From an uncultured Shewanella sp. (GTDB lineage Bacteria > Pseudomonadota > Gammaproteobacteria > Enterobacterales > Shewanellaceae), in contig NZ_CANLZC010000024.1 in NCBI RefSeq assembly GCF_947495455.1, forward strand, positions 1 through 61,298: a stretch of 61,298 nucleotides of DNA, given 5' to 3'. This document shows, in pieces, positions 50,105-58,445 of the stretch. Positions within the stretch are counted from its first letter, which is position 1; the number at the start of each line of letters is the position of its first letter. The notes under the pieces are model-generated. The model was not told the DNA's origin, did no database searches, and saw only the letters and a list, made by a program, of their open reading frames with translations. A program made the translations under genes and the position numbers.

Positions 50105-50491
50105 TTAATTTGCTAGTGCTAAACTAATAATATTAGAACGTGACTTTATATCATTTAATATTAATTTCTCTCCTTTAGTTTTTAATGTTAATGAGGTACT
50201 GTCAGATTCTACACTATCAATAAAATCCTTGGCTAAAACTCTAAAATTTTCTCCAACAGATTTAACATCATCTATACTATTTATCTTTTCTAGCTCCAAG
50301 ATAACTTTAGAAAAGTGGTAAAATAACATTTGCATTGCATCATTAGTTGTTCCAAGTAAACTTCTAATATCACCAGCTTCATCTTCAATCGCGGCTCTTA
50401 AGCGCAACTTACTCAAATAATTTTTTTGCGATACAGCTAAAGCTAACGCATCATCATGACTCAATACATAACTTGTTTCTTTATCCGACAT
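50105..50491 (-). CDS. unknown helical protein at the end of the fibre module
   Basis: 128 residues with GGAGG before the ATG. It overlaps the preceding fibre gene by 11 bases, so it is translationally coupled to it. Mostly helical and acidic (ALALAVSQKNYLSKLRLRAAIED, MLFYHFSKVILELEKINS), with no signal or membrane segment. No family recognised. In tailocins this position holds a fibre-folding chaperone, which is the best guess; an immunity function is less likely. AT-rich like its neighbours. Confidence 0.6.
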   Translation of the reverse strand: MSDKETSYVLSHDDALALAVSQKNYLSKLRLRAAIEDEAGDIRSLLGTTNDAMQMLFYHFSKVILELEKINSIDDVKSVGENFRVLAKDFIDSVESDSTSLTLKTKGEKLILNDIKSRSNIISLALAN

Positions 50492-51164
50492 AAAAATCCT
50501 CCACAGGTGTTACCAATTCCGAAAATGGAATGGGTTTTACCATAAACTTAGTATTATAATGACGATGTAATTCAAGTGTTTCATTAATATTATCTTCATT
50601 CTGTAATCTAACCGGTGAAAAACTCCAGTTAGAGGATAAACGATAATCTAATCCACCTCTTAAATACACACCAGAATATCGATAATTAACACCATCAGCA
50701 CCATATTCAGGTGGATTTTCATCCGTAGATTCTCTGTAAGAAAATCCAGCAAATTGTAAATGAGATGCCGTTTTATTATAACGATATCGATACCTTAATA
50801 GTCTCAAATAATTTGCATCACCATTCCATGGCGTTGCATTTCCTTCAATTTGAAGTAGAAGAGAAGCGACATGACTATCATCTAATGTATTTCTATTCCA
50901 AGAATAATGTCGACTAATTTCTAATTTTCCTACACCAAAACTGCAATCTGGAAATCGCCAAAAAACAGGATACAAATAATCTGTTGAACCACCTATTTTA
51001 ATATCTTGTACGTAACGCTTTTCAGGTGTCGCATTTATTAAAAATTCATCAACTTGTTTTTCTTTAACTTCGACTCTACTATCAATTTCTTCGACTTTTC
51101 CAATCACTGTATCGGTTAGATCATTTACCGACTCAATTAAATCAGCCGTTTCTGTTGTACTCAT
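50481..51164 (-). CDS. short tail fibre/receptor-binding protein, variant 2
   Basis: 227 residues. The N-terminal 30 residues (MSTTETADLIESVNDLTDTV) match those of the fibre gene at 51448 and form a predicted trimer-forming helix. The rest is Tyr-, Arg- and Asn-rich beta sequence (RLLRYRYRYNKTASHLQFAG, YRYSGVYLRGGLDYRLSSNW) with no match I recognise, as expected for a receptor-binding head. The AT-rich composition differs from the V-I block. AAGGACAATTT precedes the ATG. Confidence 0.7.
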   Translation of the reverse strand: MSTTETADLIESVNDLTDTVIGKVEEIDSRVEVKEKQVDEFLINATPEKRYVQDIKIGGSTDYLYPVFWRFPDCSFGVGKLEISRHYSWNRNTLDDSHVASLLLQIEGNATPWNGDANYLRLLRYRYRYNKTASHLQFAGFSYRESTDENPPEYGADGVNYRYSGVYLRGGLDYRLSSNWSFSPVRLQNEDNINETLELHRHYNTKFMVKPIPFSELVTPVEDFYVG

Positions 51165-51183
51165 AAATTGTCCTTGTATTTAG

Positions 51184-51408
51184 CTATTCAACTTCAGGCT
51201 TTACTGGCCAAACAATATTATCGGGCGAAGTGTTTGTTTGTGGAATATCTCTTAATGCTTGGCGGTATTCAGCAAACGCTAGTTTTTTATCGCTGGTCAA
51301 TGGGCTATCTGGTAATTGAGTAAAATCTGTTTCTTTTATGAGTTGATCACGTCGTGTTCGAATTGATGCCCAACTCATTAATATAAAATCTTCTACGTTT
51401 ATATCCAT
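51184..51408 (-). CDS. tail fibre assembly chaperone (Phage_tail_APC type)
   Basis: 74 residues. WASIRTRRDQLIKETDFTQLPDSP, then FAEYRQALRDIPQ and the C-terminal NIVWPVKPEVE are the hallmarks of the small tail assembly chaperones that follow fibre genes in many phages. It lies between the two distal fibre genes and may serve one or both. Confidence 0.85.
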   Translation of the reverse strand: MDINVEDFILMSWASIRTRRDQLIKETDFTQLPDSPLTSDKKLAFAEYRQALRDIPQTNTSPDNIVWPVKPEVE

Positions 51409-51447
51409 AATTATTTAACCTTATCAATTAACAACTGTAAACAGACA

Positions 51448-52071
51448 CTAATCAAACGTAATTTTTTCTTCTAAACTAAACTTAGCTTCTAAATCTCCTT
51501 CATTGAACAAACGACCATTTCCCACACGCATAGTATCGACTCGACAAGTTGTATAATAAGAAGATGGCAATAATATCCGCAAGATAACATTACCATTTAC
51601 ATCTGCATAACTAGAAGGATTTAACGACCCGAAAGCGGATTGGTTTATTAATTTATTATTTGGTTTATAACAATAACCCACAATAGTTTCATCTATAATA
51701 CAAGCTGAACCGTAACTATAGCCTTTAATATTAAACCAAAACATTTCCGCATGAGTATTAATATTTAAAGGTGTTTTAAAGTGTAGATAAATATTATGTC
51801 TAGTCTCCAAATTAGACACATTTGCAAATGCTCCTGTACCTGAATTGACACTGTTTAATCCATCCGTTGTATTTACAAAACCTTGCAAAATACCCATTCT
51901 AACTGTACCGTGTTCAGATGCCTCACCATGTAAATCCCGTTGATTTCGCCACTCATCAAATGTTGCTTCCGCTTGTGCCATACGATTATCAATAACACCC
52001 ATTTTATTCGCCACTGTGGCCGTCAACTCAGTGACCGACTCTATTAAATTCGCAGTTTGCTCTGTACTCAT
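51448..52071 (-). CDS. short tail fibre/receptor-binding protein, variant 1
   Basis: 207 residues from ATG 52071 (AAGGAGTCTTC before it; a longer frame reads into repeats). N-terminal helix MSTEQTANLIESVTELTATVA, shared with the 50481 gene, then ASEHGTVRMGILQGFVNTTDG, a fibre shaft-like segment, then a beta-rich head (NIYLHFKTPLNINTHAEMFWF, CRVDTMRVGNGRLFNEGDLE). That central pattern occurs at the ends of many phage fibres. AT-rich. Confidence 0.72.
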   Translation of the reverse strand: MSTEQTANLIESVTELTATVANKMGVIDNRMAQAEATFDEWRNQRDLHGEASEHGTVRMGILQGFVNTTDGLNSVNSGTGAFANVSNLETRHNIYLHFKTPLNINTHAEMFWFNIKGYSYGSACIIDETIVGYCYKPNNKLINQSAFGSLNPSSYADVNGNVILRILLPSSYYTTCRVDTMRVGNGRLFNEGDLEAKFSLEEKITFD

Positions 52072-52266
52072 GAAGACTCCTTTTATTCTATAAGTTTTTC
52101 TTGCTTGGTTTTTCAAGCGCTGACTTTTATTAAACTCTTCCTTTTTTCAGGCTCTAGCAGTTCTCCAACTCAGGTTTTTCTCGGGCCCTTTTTCAGCTCT
52201 CGCCGCTTTTCTAACTCAGCTCTTCACAAGCTCTGGCTCTTCTCAGGCTCTAGCAGTTTTCTAGCT
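52072..52266. repeat. low-complexity CTCTAGCAG/CTCTTCT repeats in the fibre gap
   Basis: The gap between the adaptor fibre gene and variant 1 is built from degenerate copies of AGCTCTAGCAGTT and AGCTCTTCTC. They look like slippage products. No ORF. Confidence 0.65.
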
Positions 52267-52791
52267 CTAGCTCTTCTCCAGCTCTAGCAGTCGAAACTCT
52301 TGAAGAATTTGCCTATGCATAGTATCCACTTGGGCGGTAGCCATTTTGGTGAACTCGGTATCCACTAAAATATTGAGGTTTTCAGTGCCCACCACCACAG
52401 TCACACTATCAGTTGGTAGCGCACTTAAATCTAGAGTAATAGGCTGAATACAATGACCATTCTTAGCTTTATAGTTCAGTGTCGTATTGGGCGCTGAGAT
52501 GACCCCCAGCAAAGTGCCCGAGTCGAGCCAGAACCCCAGCTCACGAATAGGGTATTCTTGCTCGCCACTGAATTTGGCCACCGCCTGTAATTGATTACCA
52601 CCAATGTTTTTATATTCGCCAAACTCAACCCGTTGCAGCTCATTTTCAAGGGCTGTGCGCTCACGACTTGGCGTGTAAGCTCTATCCCCCGCCGAGACCC
52701 ATTTCAAATTAAGCTGTACACCTTGGGCTTTGGCATTAATGCACTCTTCTAAGCCTTGGCGAGTGATCACCAAGTTTAATTCTTCGCTCAT
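52267..52791 (-). CDS. tail fibre N-terminal adaptor protein (gpH N-domain)
   Basis: 174 residues matching only the N-terminal collar domain of P2-type fibres (DUF3751-like): LVITRQGLEECINAKAQGVQ, WVSAGDRAYTPSRE, RVEFGEYKNI, YPIRELGFWLDSGTLLGVIS. It ends in a helix (MHRQILQEFRLLELEKS). Normal fibres continue for hundreds of residues, so here the baseplate-binding part is a separate protein and the distal parts are encoded by following genes. It lies directly after I, where H belongs. Confidence 0.85.
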   Translation of the reverse strand: MSEELNLVITRQGLEECINAKAQGVQLNLKWVSAGDRAYTPSRERTALENELQRVEFGEYKNIGGNQLQAVAKFSGEQEYPIRELGFWLDSGTLLGVISAPNTTLNYKAKNGHCIQPITLDLSALPTDSVTVVVGTENLNILVDTEFTKMATAQVDTMHRQILQEFRLLELEKS

Positions 52792-52992
52792 TACGTCACC
52801 TTATTTCTGATAAAATAGATTGTGATAAATAGTGTGAGAAAATAGTTTTTGATAAAATATTTTAATAAAATAATGGGTTAATAAAACAGCGAATCGAAAA
52901 AGTTATTATTCGATAAAATCACTGCTTAATAAGTCAATATCATTGCGTTTATTCATTCGCTTTTAAGCACGACTATTAATTTTAACTAAATG

Positions 52993-53676
52993 TTAGGTGA
53001 CGGCTTGTGCGCTAACATAAGTCATATTTGTAGGCGGTATTGCACCACCACCTAACGTTAATTTTGCCGCTAAATGCGGCATAGGCCACATTGTTGCCGT
53101 TGACTCTGTCGCCACCACATTAGTGACTGGCGCTGCTGCGCCAGCCAAACCTAACTGTGTCTCAACGCCAAACATCAAAGATAAACTAACATCATCCCGC
53201 TCAGATTTATTGTCTTGAATGTAGCGCTGCAACTTATGCAATTTAGACATATCCAGTGCTCTATTGCCCTTTTTCCACGCCACTATGTCTAAAAAGTATG
53301 GCTTGGCATTCTGCTCTTGTAATCGATACCAAGGGGTGATTTCACTGTCAAAATCCAGTGATGCCAGGGCCTTTTTAAGCCCCCCTCGTGTGCCCCCTAA
53401 CCGCTTCACTTCCCAGGCTTGTGATACCAAATTTTGCTTTATATGAGGCTCATCATTTTCATCCCATACCGTGAGTTGTCGCTCCGCAGCCAAATAGGGC
53501 AGGTTCGCGTTTGACGTAGTTTTTCCATTGAGTAAATCAGGAAAGGGATGCTCAATCCCATTGAGTTGCCGAGCCAGCGCCAGCTCTAAACCACGCTCTA
53601 GGGCGCTGCGATTATCCGGCAGCACACTGTGCGTCTGTAATCCTTGAGGAAGCGCGCTTAATGCTTGGTCATCCAC
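52993..53676 (-). CDS. tail protein I (P2 gpI-like baseplate wedge)
   Basis: 227 residues from GTG 53676, preferred because GGGAG lies 7 bases upstream; ATG 53694 has no RBS. Core: LPDNRSALERGLELALARQL, LPYLAAERQLTVWDEND, AWEVKRLGGTRGGLKKALASL. The C-terminal part contains an Ala/Thr-rich tail. GpI joins wedge to fibre. A 200-base AT-rich gap with GATAAAAT-like repeats follows. Confidence 0.87.
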   Translation of the reverse strand: MDDQALSALPQGLQTHSVLPDNRSALERGLELALARQLNGIEHPFPDLLNGKTTSNANLPYLAAERQLTVWDENDEPHIKQNLVSQAWEVKRLGGTRGGLKKALASLDFDSEITPWYRLQEQNAKPYFLDIVAWKKGNRALDMSKLHKLQRYIQDNKSERDDVSLSLMFGVETQLGLAGAAAPVTNVVATESTATMWPMPHLAAKLTLGGGAIPPTNMTYVSAQAVT

Positions 53677-53755
53677 ATTTTTTCTCCCTTTCATTCTGGT
53701 TAATCCATCTTTACGCTATTCAATCATCACTGAGCTTTCAGGCTAGTCATCACCG

Positions 53756-53816
53756 TTGTCAGCGATTCAATCTTCCCCGCTTTCAGCGATTCAATCTTCA
53801 CCGCTTTCAGCGAAAA
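53756..53816. repeat. 24-base direct repeats at the gpJ stop codon
   Basis: On the minus strand a 24-base unit GCTGAAAGCGG-GAAGATTGAATC is repeated, with a partial third copy. Each unit encodes AESGED then a stop, so the gpJ terminus and stop codon themselves are duplicated. Confidence 0.8.
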
Positions 53817-54789
53817 CATGGATCTTCACCCCCGTTAAATAAGCCGCTTCACTAAAATTGCAGCGAAGTGGCTCTTTAGGGCTAATAATGTCGGCGCGAT
53901 AAGCGCCAGTCGCGGCAAGGACTTCCTTGTAAATCATCGAAGGTTCAATATGGGCGCCCAATTGATGTTGCTTTTTACCATAATCTTGCAAGGCCTTAGT
54001 TGCAGCCACTTTGATAACATTCGCATCGGATCCTGAGTGAATATACAAGTCCAGTTCACATTGCCAGAGTTTAATACTTGGGGCTTTCACTGTGATCAAA
54101 TCCGTTTCTTGAGCAATGTCATCACTTTCTAAATAGGCTTGGGTTTGAGCGATCAGCGCCTCACTCGGGATCCCTTCATCAAGGTGAGTCAAAATATAAC
54201 AGTCCACAACGCCTGGACTCACTTGCCTTGCTTGCGCATCTTTAGTGAGACCCGCAAGAGCCGACTCGTCAAATTGGTAATCCACACGGACATGCCCTTT
54301 TTCAGGACTTGAAATGTCAATATTGGGTCTGGCCCCTAAGGTCATAGCATGAAAACGATATCCCGCTCGCGTGCCCGTGCTCGCTAGCGCATAAGCCGCC
54401 AAATAATAACGGTTCAGTAAGGACTCATTAGACTCCATGATAGGGTTTTCACCGCTGGCATCCCCAGTATCTAATACTAAGCGTTTGACGCCTAACTGGC
54501 TGGCAATGACATCGACGGCGTCATCATCTGTGGCGTACATGCCAAACATTTGCAGCGCCTGCTGATTAATTTGCCTGATGTGATTTTGCAACACGATAGT
54601 AAAAGCTTGCGTAAACTTAGTCAGAATTTCTGCTTCATTTTCTAGCGTTTGTTCAACTGCCGCCTCATTCTGAGGTGACGCTAAACGAATATGCGCAAGC
54701 ACATCCTGTTTAATTTGCGCAAATAAGTCTTCAAAATCTGGCGTTGTTAATAACTCAGGTTTAGGTAAGGGGTTTTGGTGTGGAAACAT
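53791..54789 (-). CDS. baseplate protein J (P2 gpJ-like wedge)
   Basis: 332 residues from ATG 54789 (GAGG upstream), overlapping the gpW end by 29 bases; an upstream ATG at 54837 adds 16 residues from inside W. Core: YATDDDAVDVIASQLGVKRL, ESLLNRYYLAAYALASTGTRAGYRFHA, VDCYILTHLDEGIPSEALI, typical of the gpJ/gp47 baseplate family. Confidence 0.9.
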   Translation of the reverse strand: MFPHQNPLPKPELLTTPDFEDLFAQIKQDVLAHIRLASPQNEAAVEQTLENEAEILTKFTQAFTIVLQNHIRQINQQALQMFGMYATDDDAVDVIASQLGVKRLVLDTGDASGENPIMESNESLLNRYYLAAYALASTGTRAGYRFHAMTLGARPNIDISSPEKGHVRVDYQFDESALAGLTKDAQARQVSPGVVDCYILTHLDEGIPSEALIAQTQAYLESDDIAQETDLITVKAPSIKLWQCELDLYIHSGSDANVIKVAATKALQDYGKKQHQLGAHIEPSMIYKEVLAATGAYRADIISPKEPLRCNFSEAAYLTGVKIHVFAESGED

Positions 54790-55120
54790 TAACGGGAACC
54801 TCAAAATTAACATGGCGACCTTGCCATTGACCTTCAAAATAAAGATTTAAACCCTCTTTTCGCCGTTTAGCGACACAGCGACTGGGAATAAAATCACTTA
54901 AGCCATTGTTGCTATTGTAAAATGCCTCAATAGCAAAGGACTGCACTTTCACTAAAGTGCTAGGTGACATATTGGCACCCAACAACTCACGTATTCGGCT
55001 GCCAAACCCTGCTCGTTTCGCCCGTCCCGTTAACGGTGTGGTCATGACTTGAGTGACGCGACTGACAAATTGCTCAAAGCCATCAAGTTGCTGACCAGTT
55101 GCTCTGTCTATGCCTATCAT
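54761..55120 (-). CDS. baseplate protein W (gp25-like)
   Basis: 119 residues. GFEQFVSRVTQVMTTPLTGRA, GFGSRIRELLG is the gpW/gp25 core that joins the wedge to the sheath start. AAGGAG precedes the ATG. It lies 18 bases after V. Confidence 0.9.
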   Translation of the reverse strand: MIGIDRATGQQLDGFEQFVSRVTQVMTTPLTGRAKRAGFGSRIRELLGANMSPSTLVKVQSFAIEAFYNSNNGLSDFIPSRCVAKRRKEGLNLYFEGQWQGRHVNFEVPVNVSTPKPLT

Positions 55121-55138
55121 AGAAGGCTCCTTTTTGAT

Positions 55139-55792
55139 TTATTGCTGCTCAGTCGGTTTAGCCGTTGTCGTATCAACACCATCATCTTTATACGGGTGAG
55201 TATGGCCATTATAAATCCTTCGATCTTCAGCCATACTCTGCTTCTTATCAGTAATATCGGCGCCCGCCTTGATATGCTTCCCCACATCGAGGTTATTGAT
55301 GATCTCTGCATCCTTTGATGCCTCAACTAAAGGAGTATCCAGTGTGATTTTCGCATCGGCTTTTAAGGTTAAGGTGCCTGCATTCATGTCCCATATTTGG
55401 CTACACTTGTTACCAAAGTGAGTGATCACTTGGGACTGAGCATTTCCCTCCAGTAGAAAGTCTTCTGATATCAACCCCACAAGGGCGATGTATTGCTGAG
55501 CCGAATAACCCGCGCCAAAATTTAATAGCAAGACTTGCTCGCCAACACTTGGACAACGATAATGGCTCACCTTGCCTGCAGCATGAGCAAACCATTTAAT
55601 AAAAGGGGTGGTTAATGCGCCATGTTCCACTTTAATGAGCTTGTTATTCTCATGAATATCACTCACTCGACCTAAGCGGATCATAGATTGCATACGCCGC
55701 CTGACTTCTTCCGTTTCACTGCTAAGCTGTGATAATTGCGCTAAATAGGGGCGCAGCTGCTCCCGCACTAACGATTCGATAGCGTCACGCAT
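55139..55792 (-). CDS. baseplate spike protein V
   Basis: 217 residues. The N-terminal helix and OB domain (RRRMQSMIRLGRVSDIHENN, HYRCPSVGEQVLLLNFGAG) lead into a triple-stranded beta-helix (TLTLKADAKITLDTPLVEAS). The C-terminal apex NGHTHPYKDDG has a HxH that in P2 gpV binds iron at the tip. It punctures the target outer membrane. Confidence 0.93.
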   Translation of the reverse strand: MRDAIESLVREQLRPYLAQLSQLSSETEEVRRRMQSMIRLGRVSDIHENNKLIKVEHGALTTPFIKWFAHAAGKVSHYRCPSVGEQVLLLNFGAGYSAQQYIALVGLISEDFLLEGNAQSQVITHFGNKCSQIWDMNAGTLTLKADAKITLDTPLVEASKDAEIINNLDVGKHIKAGADITDKKQSMAEDRRIYNGHTHPYKDDGVDTTTAKPTEQQ

Positions 55793-55920
55793 AAAGATCC
55801 TTTCGATTGATTAAAAGATGGATAAAATGATTAATGAAAAAAGCGATTAAAAAGGTATGAATATATTTAAGTGTTACTCTCAATGTTACTCTCAATGTAA
55901 TGTTACTCGCTGAACATGAC

Positions 55921-56661
55921 TTACTCTGGGACCTCGGGCTTCGGGGTCTCAGGGCTTCGGGGCGTCACTAAAATGGTTCGGTATTCATCGGTGACATCTA
56001 TATTCACCGGATTAGCCGCAACACGCATGCCTGCTCGTGCTTCTTCTGCTTGTTCTTGCTCGCCTAAATATAGCGTTTGCCGCCAGCTTAAGACTCTCAC
56101 TATGACATCTTCATGAGTGGTGTCTTGATGAGTGCTTTCTTCATGAGTGCCTAAAGCAGATATATCCGCATTGACGTGTTCGTGATGACTCTGCTCCTGA
56201 TCGATAGCATAAAAGCCACAACCACTGGTATTTAAGTATTTGGGCTTATCGATTTGTAGTGGATTAATGCCCCAAGTATTGTCATCAACAAAACGGGTTA
56301 ATGCCGCTAATAGATTCAGGTTCATCAGCGCCGCTGTTGTGCTGGGAGTGATATTGTCAGCAGCCGTTTGCGGCACAGCGCAATGCAACTTGATATGATA
56401 ACTATGACCATATAAACCATGACCATATAAACCTTGGCCACTTGATGCTTGCTCCACTTGCCATTCAAATTCGATAAAAATTGCCGCTAAGCTCAACGTA
56501 CTATAGATTTGTGCTTGCCGCTCAGCACCTTGGTAGCTTTGCACTAACACCTCTTCCACTATACCTTGTGCTTTCCAATCCGCTAACTGTGCCTGCAGCG
56601 CTTGTTTTATGGCTTGATAAAACTCACTGGGTTTGCTCACAGAGAATCTGCTCTGCTCCAT
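55921..56661 (-). CDS. tail protein, Mu gp37/DUF1834-like
   Basis: 246 residues with GGAGG before the ATG. Middle region: YHIKLHCAVPQTAADNITPS, LNLLAALTRFVDDNTWGINP, the pattern of the Mu gp37-like tail family. The C-terminal tail is acidic and Pro-rich (TPRSPETPKPEVPE), and a His/Asp/Glu-rich insert (HHEHVNADISALGTHEESTHQD) is unusual. It sits between holin and V, as a protein of similar size does in R-pyocin clusters. The exact role is unproven. Confidence 0.7.
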   Translation of the reverse strand: MEQSRFSVSKPSEFYQAIKQALQAQLADWKAQGIVEEVLVQSYQGAERQAQIYSTLSLAAIFIEFEWQVEQASSGQGLYGHGLYGHSYHIKLHCAVPQTAADNITPSTTAALMNLNLLAALTRFVDDNTWGINPLQIDKPKYLNTSGCGFYAIDQEQSHHEHVNADISALGTHEESTHQDTTHEDVIVRVLSWRQTLYLGEQEQAEEARAGMRVAANPVNIDVTDEYRTILVTPRSPETPKPEVPE

Positions 56662-56719
56662 GTCGCCTCCGACTTTTAATTTTGTTTTATTATTTCACTG
56701 CGACGGACTGGAATGACAA

Positions 56720-56986
56720 TCACTCATCCTCGCTATCATCCTGTAAACATTTTTGAAGACGTAACTTCAACCATTGCTTTTCCAATTCATGTTTTTCATT
56801 GTCGCGTTTATTCTGCCGAGCGCGATAGATCCAATTGGTTGTAAAGGTTGATGCCGCCAGAATAATGCCCAATAATAATGCCCAATCATTGACTGTTAAT
56901 GCACTTCCTGCTGCTGTTGTCACCGAAGCGCTATAGGAGGCATGACTGAGCACTTTTTGAATACCCGTTTCCTCTAAGCTACTCAT
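56720..56986 (-). CDS. holin (putative)
   Basis: 88 residues. One clear membrane segment (WALLLGIILAASTFTTNWIY) is followed by a charged cytoplasmic tail (RARQNKRDNEKHELEKQWLKLRLQK). This layout fits small holins found at the start of R-pyocin and Mu-like lysis cassettes. It overlaps the Rz1 stop by 8 bases. Confidence 0.75.
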   Translation of the reverse strand: MSSLEETGIQKVLSHASYSASVTTAAGSALTVNDWALLLGIILAASTFTTNWIYRARQNKRDNEKHELEKQWLKLRLQKCLQDDSEDE

Positions 56987-57446
56987 TCCCTCCCCACTCC
57001 TTTCTTTTTTCTTGTGCCATTTTTTTCATCAAATACCAGCTATCGATCCGCTGCCAATCGGCATTACAGCGGGTCAAACTGGCAATGAGTTTCATGGTAT
57101 ATTGGATCAAATCAGCATTGGTTTGCCTACTGATGACCTGTTTTCTTATGGGTGCTGTAATAGATGGTGATGTCATAGGTGCTTCTGCAGACGAAGTCGG
57201 CCACATTTTGAGTGAAGCCGTCTGTTCAATATGCTCATCAACCTTAAGTGTTTCAAACCGCAAGTGTTGACTTAACGCCTCATTGTTTGAAAATCGCGGG
57301 ATCTGACACCTGACTATCATATTTTTGGGCGGTAAAACATACACGACTTGGCTGTAGGGCAGTGTTCGCACAGTCACTGGCGTACTCGAGCACCCGGCTA
57401 ACATCCACAGGAACAGGCTCAGTCGCCCACACATTAGCCTCCCCAT
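56979..57446 (-). CDS. o-spanin Rz1-like lipoprotein
   Basis: 155 residues. A short signal ends in the lipobox MLAGCSS (Cys near 19 from the first ATG). The gene starts inside Rz in another frame, the nested arrangement typical of Rz/Rz1. It is longer than most Rz1 proteins and has a Ser/Thr/Pro-rich middle, so it may be a fusion with an extra C-terminal part. Confidence 0.78.
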   Translation of the reverse strand: MGRLMCGRLSLFLWMLAGCSSTPVTVRTLPYSQVVYVLPPKNMIVRCQIPRFSNNEALSQHLRFETLKVDEHIEQTASLKMWPTSSAEAPMTSPSITAPIRKQVISRQTNADLIQYTMKLIASLTRCNADWQRIDSWYLMKKMAQEKRKEWGGNE

Positions 57447-57771
57447 TATCAGCCTCCATTAAATTATCCAATAATTGCATTTGTTGATTAAGTTCACTTG
57501 ATAGTGCTTTTTTAGCTTGGGCATTGGCTTTATTCAATTCTGCCAACAAGTTAAACTCATTCATCATTTGCCGTTGCTGATCATTTTGCGTGCGGATCAC
57601 CCCTCTTAGGGTTTCCAGATCGGTTTGTAACATAGACTCTTGAAATGTCATGGTTTCAATCTGTGCTTTCGCCGCATCGAAGCGCAGTTGTAACACAGTG
57701 GCGTAACCCAAAACGCCCACTAACATAAGGGATAAGATCACTAAGCTATTTTGACTAAATAGGGCGAACAT
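57280..57771 (-). CDS. i-spanin Rz-like (LysB)
   Basis: 163 residues. An N-terminal membrane anchor (SLVILSLMLVGVLGYATVLQL) is followed by a long periplasmic coiled coil (about 30-105, Gln/Leu/Asn-rich). It bridges to Rz1 to fuse membranes in the last lysis step. It overlaps the lysozyme gene by 17 bases; AAGGAG precedes the ATG. Confidence 0.82.
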   Translation of the reverse strand: MFALFSQNSLVILSLMLVGVLGYATVLQLRFDAAKAQIETMTFQESMLQTDLETLRGVIRTQNDQQRQMMNEFNLLAELNKANAQAKKALSSELNQQMQLLDNLMEADNGEANVWATEPVPVDVSRVLEYASDCANTALQPSRVCFTAQKYDSQVSDPAIFKQ

Positions 57772-58243
57772 ATGCTAAACTCCTTGTACAAAAAACAAAT
57801 TCGGATTGCCTACGCCGCACTAATCCGGCCAATTTTTTACCCTCTGCATAAACCCAACGCTTAAGCTCTCGACAAGCCCCCAAACGATCGTCACTCAGCA
57901 ACTTTTTACGTAATGTTGAACGCGTGAATGCCCCTATACCCACATTGTAAATAAAACTTAAATAAGCCATATGTTCTCCCTGAGACAAAGGAGGAGAAAG
58001 CGCCAATAGTCGCTCATTGTAGTAACTCAAATCTGTCGCTAATTGTTCTAAGCACTGGGCTTCAGTAAAGTCTTGACCTAATTTAAGTGCTTCATGAGTA
58101 TGGCCGTAACAGCTCGTCACTATACCTATGGGATCAAGATAAGTGCCTAGCACTAACCCTTCATTTTCGGCCACTAACAGGCTACCAGATAAGGCAACAG
58201 CACTGGTGAGCCCTAAGGCCATTAATCGTTGAGAAATAGCCAT
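57755..58243 (-). CDS. phage lysozyme, GH24, with signal-anchor N-terminus
   Basis: 162 residues. The N-terminal hydrophobic, Ala/Ser/Gly-rich segment (LTSAVALSGSLLVA) suits a signal-arrest-release endolysin. The catalytic triad region is ENEGLVLGTYLDPIGIVTSC (Glu near 28, Asp near 37, Thr near 43) followed by YGHT. It cuts peptidoglycan to release particles. GGAGG before the ATG. First gene of the late block. Confidence 0.9.
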   Translation of the reverse strand: MAISQRLMALGLTSAVALSGSLLVAENEGLVLGTYLDPIGIVTSCYGHTHEALKLGQDFTEAQCLEQLATDLSYYNERLLALSPPLSQGEHMAYLSFIYNVGIGAFTRSTLRKKLLSDDRLGACRELKRWVYAEGKKLAGLVRRRQSEFVFCTRSLAYVRPI

Positions 58244-58445
58244 ATCGCCTCCTTATATCACCATTGGAGTAAATTGGATAAATGAGTTTGATGTTTTAAA
58301 CAGGTTTAATAAGTAGATTCATAGGTGTATTCAACCTATGATTAAAATTGATATTCTTTATTTATTACAACAATAAATTTATTCCGCTTAATTTTAAATT
58401 ATTTTATATATAAAATCTGACAGTAAAAAACTCAAAGGTAACTTT

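Noticed and set aside
41351..58243. Extracellular contractile injection system or type VI secretion
   Set aside because: No AAA+ ATPase of either kind, no TssJLM membrane complex and no effector cargo genes. Phage-type lysis genes and P2-like proteins are present.
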